Assembly (NCBI RefSeq): GCF_017163755.1
Contig: NZ_JAFIWC010000021.1
Span: forward strand, 41,893 to 105,892
Length of the DNA: 64,000 bases
From: Xanthomonas sp.
Lineage (GTDB): Bacteria; Pseudomonadota; Gammaproteobacteria; Xanthomonadales; Xanthomonadaceae
Direction: 5' to 3'
Both the position numbers and the translations under genes were made by a program. Under the pieces are notes generated by a model. That model worked only from the letters and a program-made list of their open reading frames with translations. It was not told where the DNA came from and did no database searches. This document shows positions 63,501 to 64,000 of this stretch, piece after piece (positions within the stretch are counted from its first letter, which is position 1; each line of letters begins with the position of its first letter).

Positions 63501-64000
63501 GAAAGCCCCTCTCCCCTCGGGAGAGGGGTTGGGGTGAGGGTACGGAAGCGAAGCCCTCGTGGGCCGGGCGCACGAGGCTTCGCTCCGCACCCTCATCCGG
63601 CCCTTCGGGCCACCTTCTCCCGATGGGAGAAGGGATAGGATGTCGGCGCCGGCGGCGCGGCCGGGGCACGGCGTAAAGTCCGCCAAGTGCTGGCCGCCAA
63701 ACAGGGCTGAGCAGCGAAAGCCCCTCTCCCACCGGGAGAGGGGTTGGGGTGAGGGTACGGAGCGAAGCCCCTCGTGGATCAGGCGCACGAGGCTGCGCCC
63801 CGTACCCTCATCCGGCCCTTCGGGCCACCTTCTCCCGATGGGAGAAGGGTGTCGGCTTCGGTGCGTGGCCGGGGCACGGTGCAAAAGTAGGCCGAGTGCT
63901 GGCCGCCAAGCAGGGCCGGGCAACGAAAGCCCCTCTCCCACCGGGAGAGGGGTTGGGGTGAGGGTACGGAGCGAAGCCCCTCGTGGATCAGGCGCACGAG
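63501..64000. repeat. Tandem ~212-bp repeat array (two full copies plus a truncated third)
   Basis: The start GAAAGCCCCTCTCCC recurs at 63501, 63716 and 63925 (intervals of 215 and 209 bases). Each unit has a CCCTCTCCC/GGGAGAGGG hairpin, GGTTGGGGTGAGGGTACGG, a GCACGAGG-type centre, CACCCTCATCCGGCCC or CGTACCCTCATCCGGC, and a CTTCTCCC/GGGAGAAGG hairpin, then a spacer with GTGCTGGCCGCCAA. The same module, in other order, is at 3016-3318. It is noncoding in any sensible frame and continues beyond the window. Confidence 0.92.

Noticed and set aside
63501..64000. CRISPR-like spaced repeats at the end of the window
   Set aside because: The unit is ~212 bp with internal hairpins and the spacers are also repeated; there are no cas genes, so it is not a CRISPR array.

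Overview
This is high-GC proteobacterial DNA. Gene content and order point to the Xanthomonadaceae, most likely Xanthomonas. The evidence is blocks such as serC-pheA-aroA, cmk-rpsA-ihfB-lapA-lapB and ndk-rlmN-pilW-rodZ-yfgM-bamB-der, a proline-rich 'transmembrane repetitive' protein, a psrA-fadN/fadA locus, and several families of short intergenic repeats that I associate with xanthomonads. Genus is inferred, not proven. No phage, insertion sequence, CRISPR array, rRNA or secretion island is visible; this is mainly core chromosome, and the unusual material lies in regulatory sites and intergenic repeats.

Layout. 0-0.8 kb: 5' end of a TonB-dependent siderophore receptor with a Fur box. 1-2.9 kb: a KefB/C-type K+/H+ antiporter. 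3.4-6.4 kb: molybdenum-cofactor genes moeB (with an N-terminal rhodanese domain), moeA and mobA. 6.4-13.2 kb: a minus-strand run, ndk-rlmN-pilW-rodZ-yfgM-bamB-der, covering outer-membrane assembly, cell shape, type IV pili and ribosome maturation. 13.4-17.8 kb: psrA with a textbook operator, then a FadN-type beta-oxidation enzyme and its thiolase. 17.9-26.2 kb: minus-strand cmk-rpsA-ihfB-lapA-lapB-glycosyltransferase-CapD/WbpM-galU, joining translation and nucleoid genes to LPS control and surface sugar synthesis. 26.3-31.1 kb: L36, a small exported protein, agmatine-to-putrescine enzymes AguA/AguB, a GNAT acetyltransferase and a TraB/GumN-like membrane protein.

31.3-39.0 kb: an efflux operon with one adaptor and two RND pumps behind a palindromic candidate operator. 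39.3-40.1 kb: two monohaem cytochromes c. 40.1-45.9 kb: direct repeats, the repetitive TM protein, nfuA, phhB, a TonB-domain lipoprotein, zupT and rluC. 45.9-49.7 kb: rne with a long leader. 50-53 kb: a GacA-like regulator, tRNA-Ser(UGA), and a divergent LysR/azoR pair. 53.5-57.5 kb: serS, two tandem TonB-like proteins, and aroA. 57.5-58.1 kb: a striking TTGCTN hexanucleotide array next to a palindrome-rich element. 58.1-63.5 kb: pheA, serC, the MsrP/MsrQ methionine-sulfoxide repair pair, a double-FHA membrane protein and a PHA-system protein. The window ends in a tandem array with a period of about 212 bp.

No single new multi-gene system stands out. The best leads are the hexanucleotide array that reads in frame into aroA, a CGGGACY heptamer repeat family at three loci, the PsrA operator beside fadN-fadA, a terminator-like hairpin in the ndk leader, and the operator of the dual-pump efflux operon.
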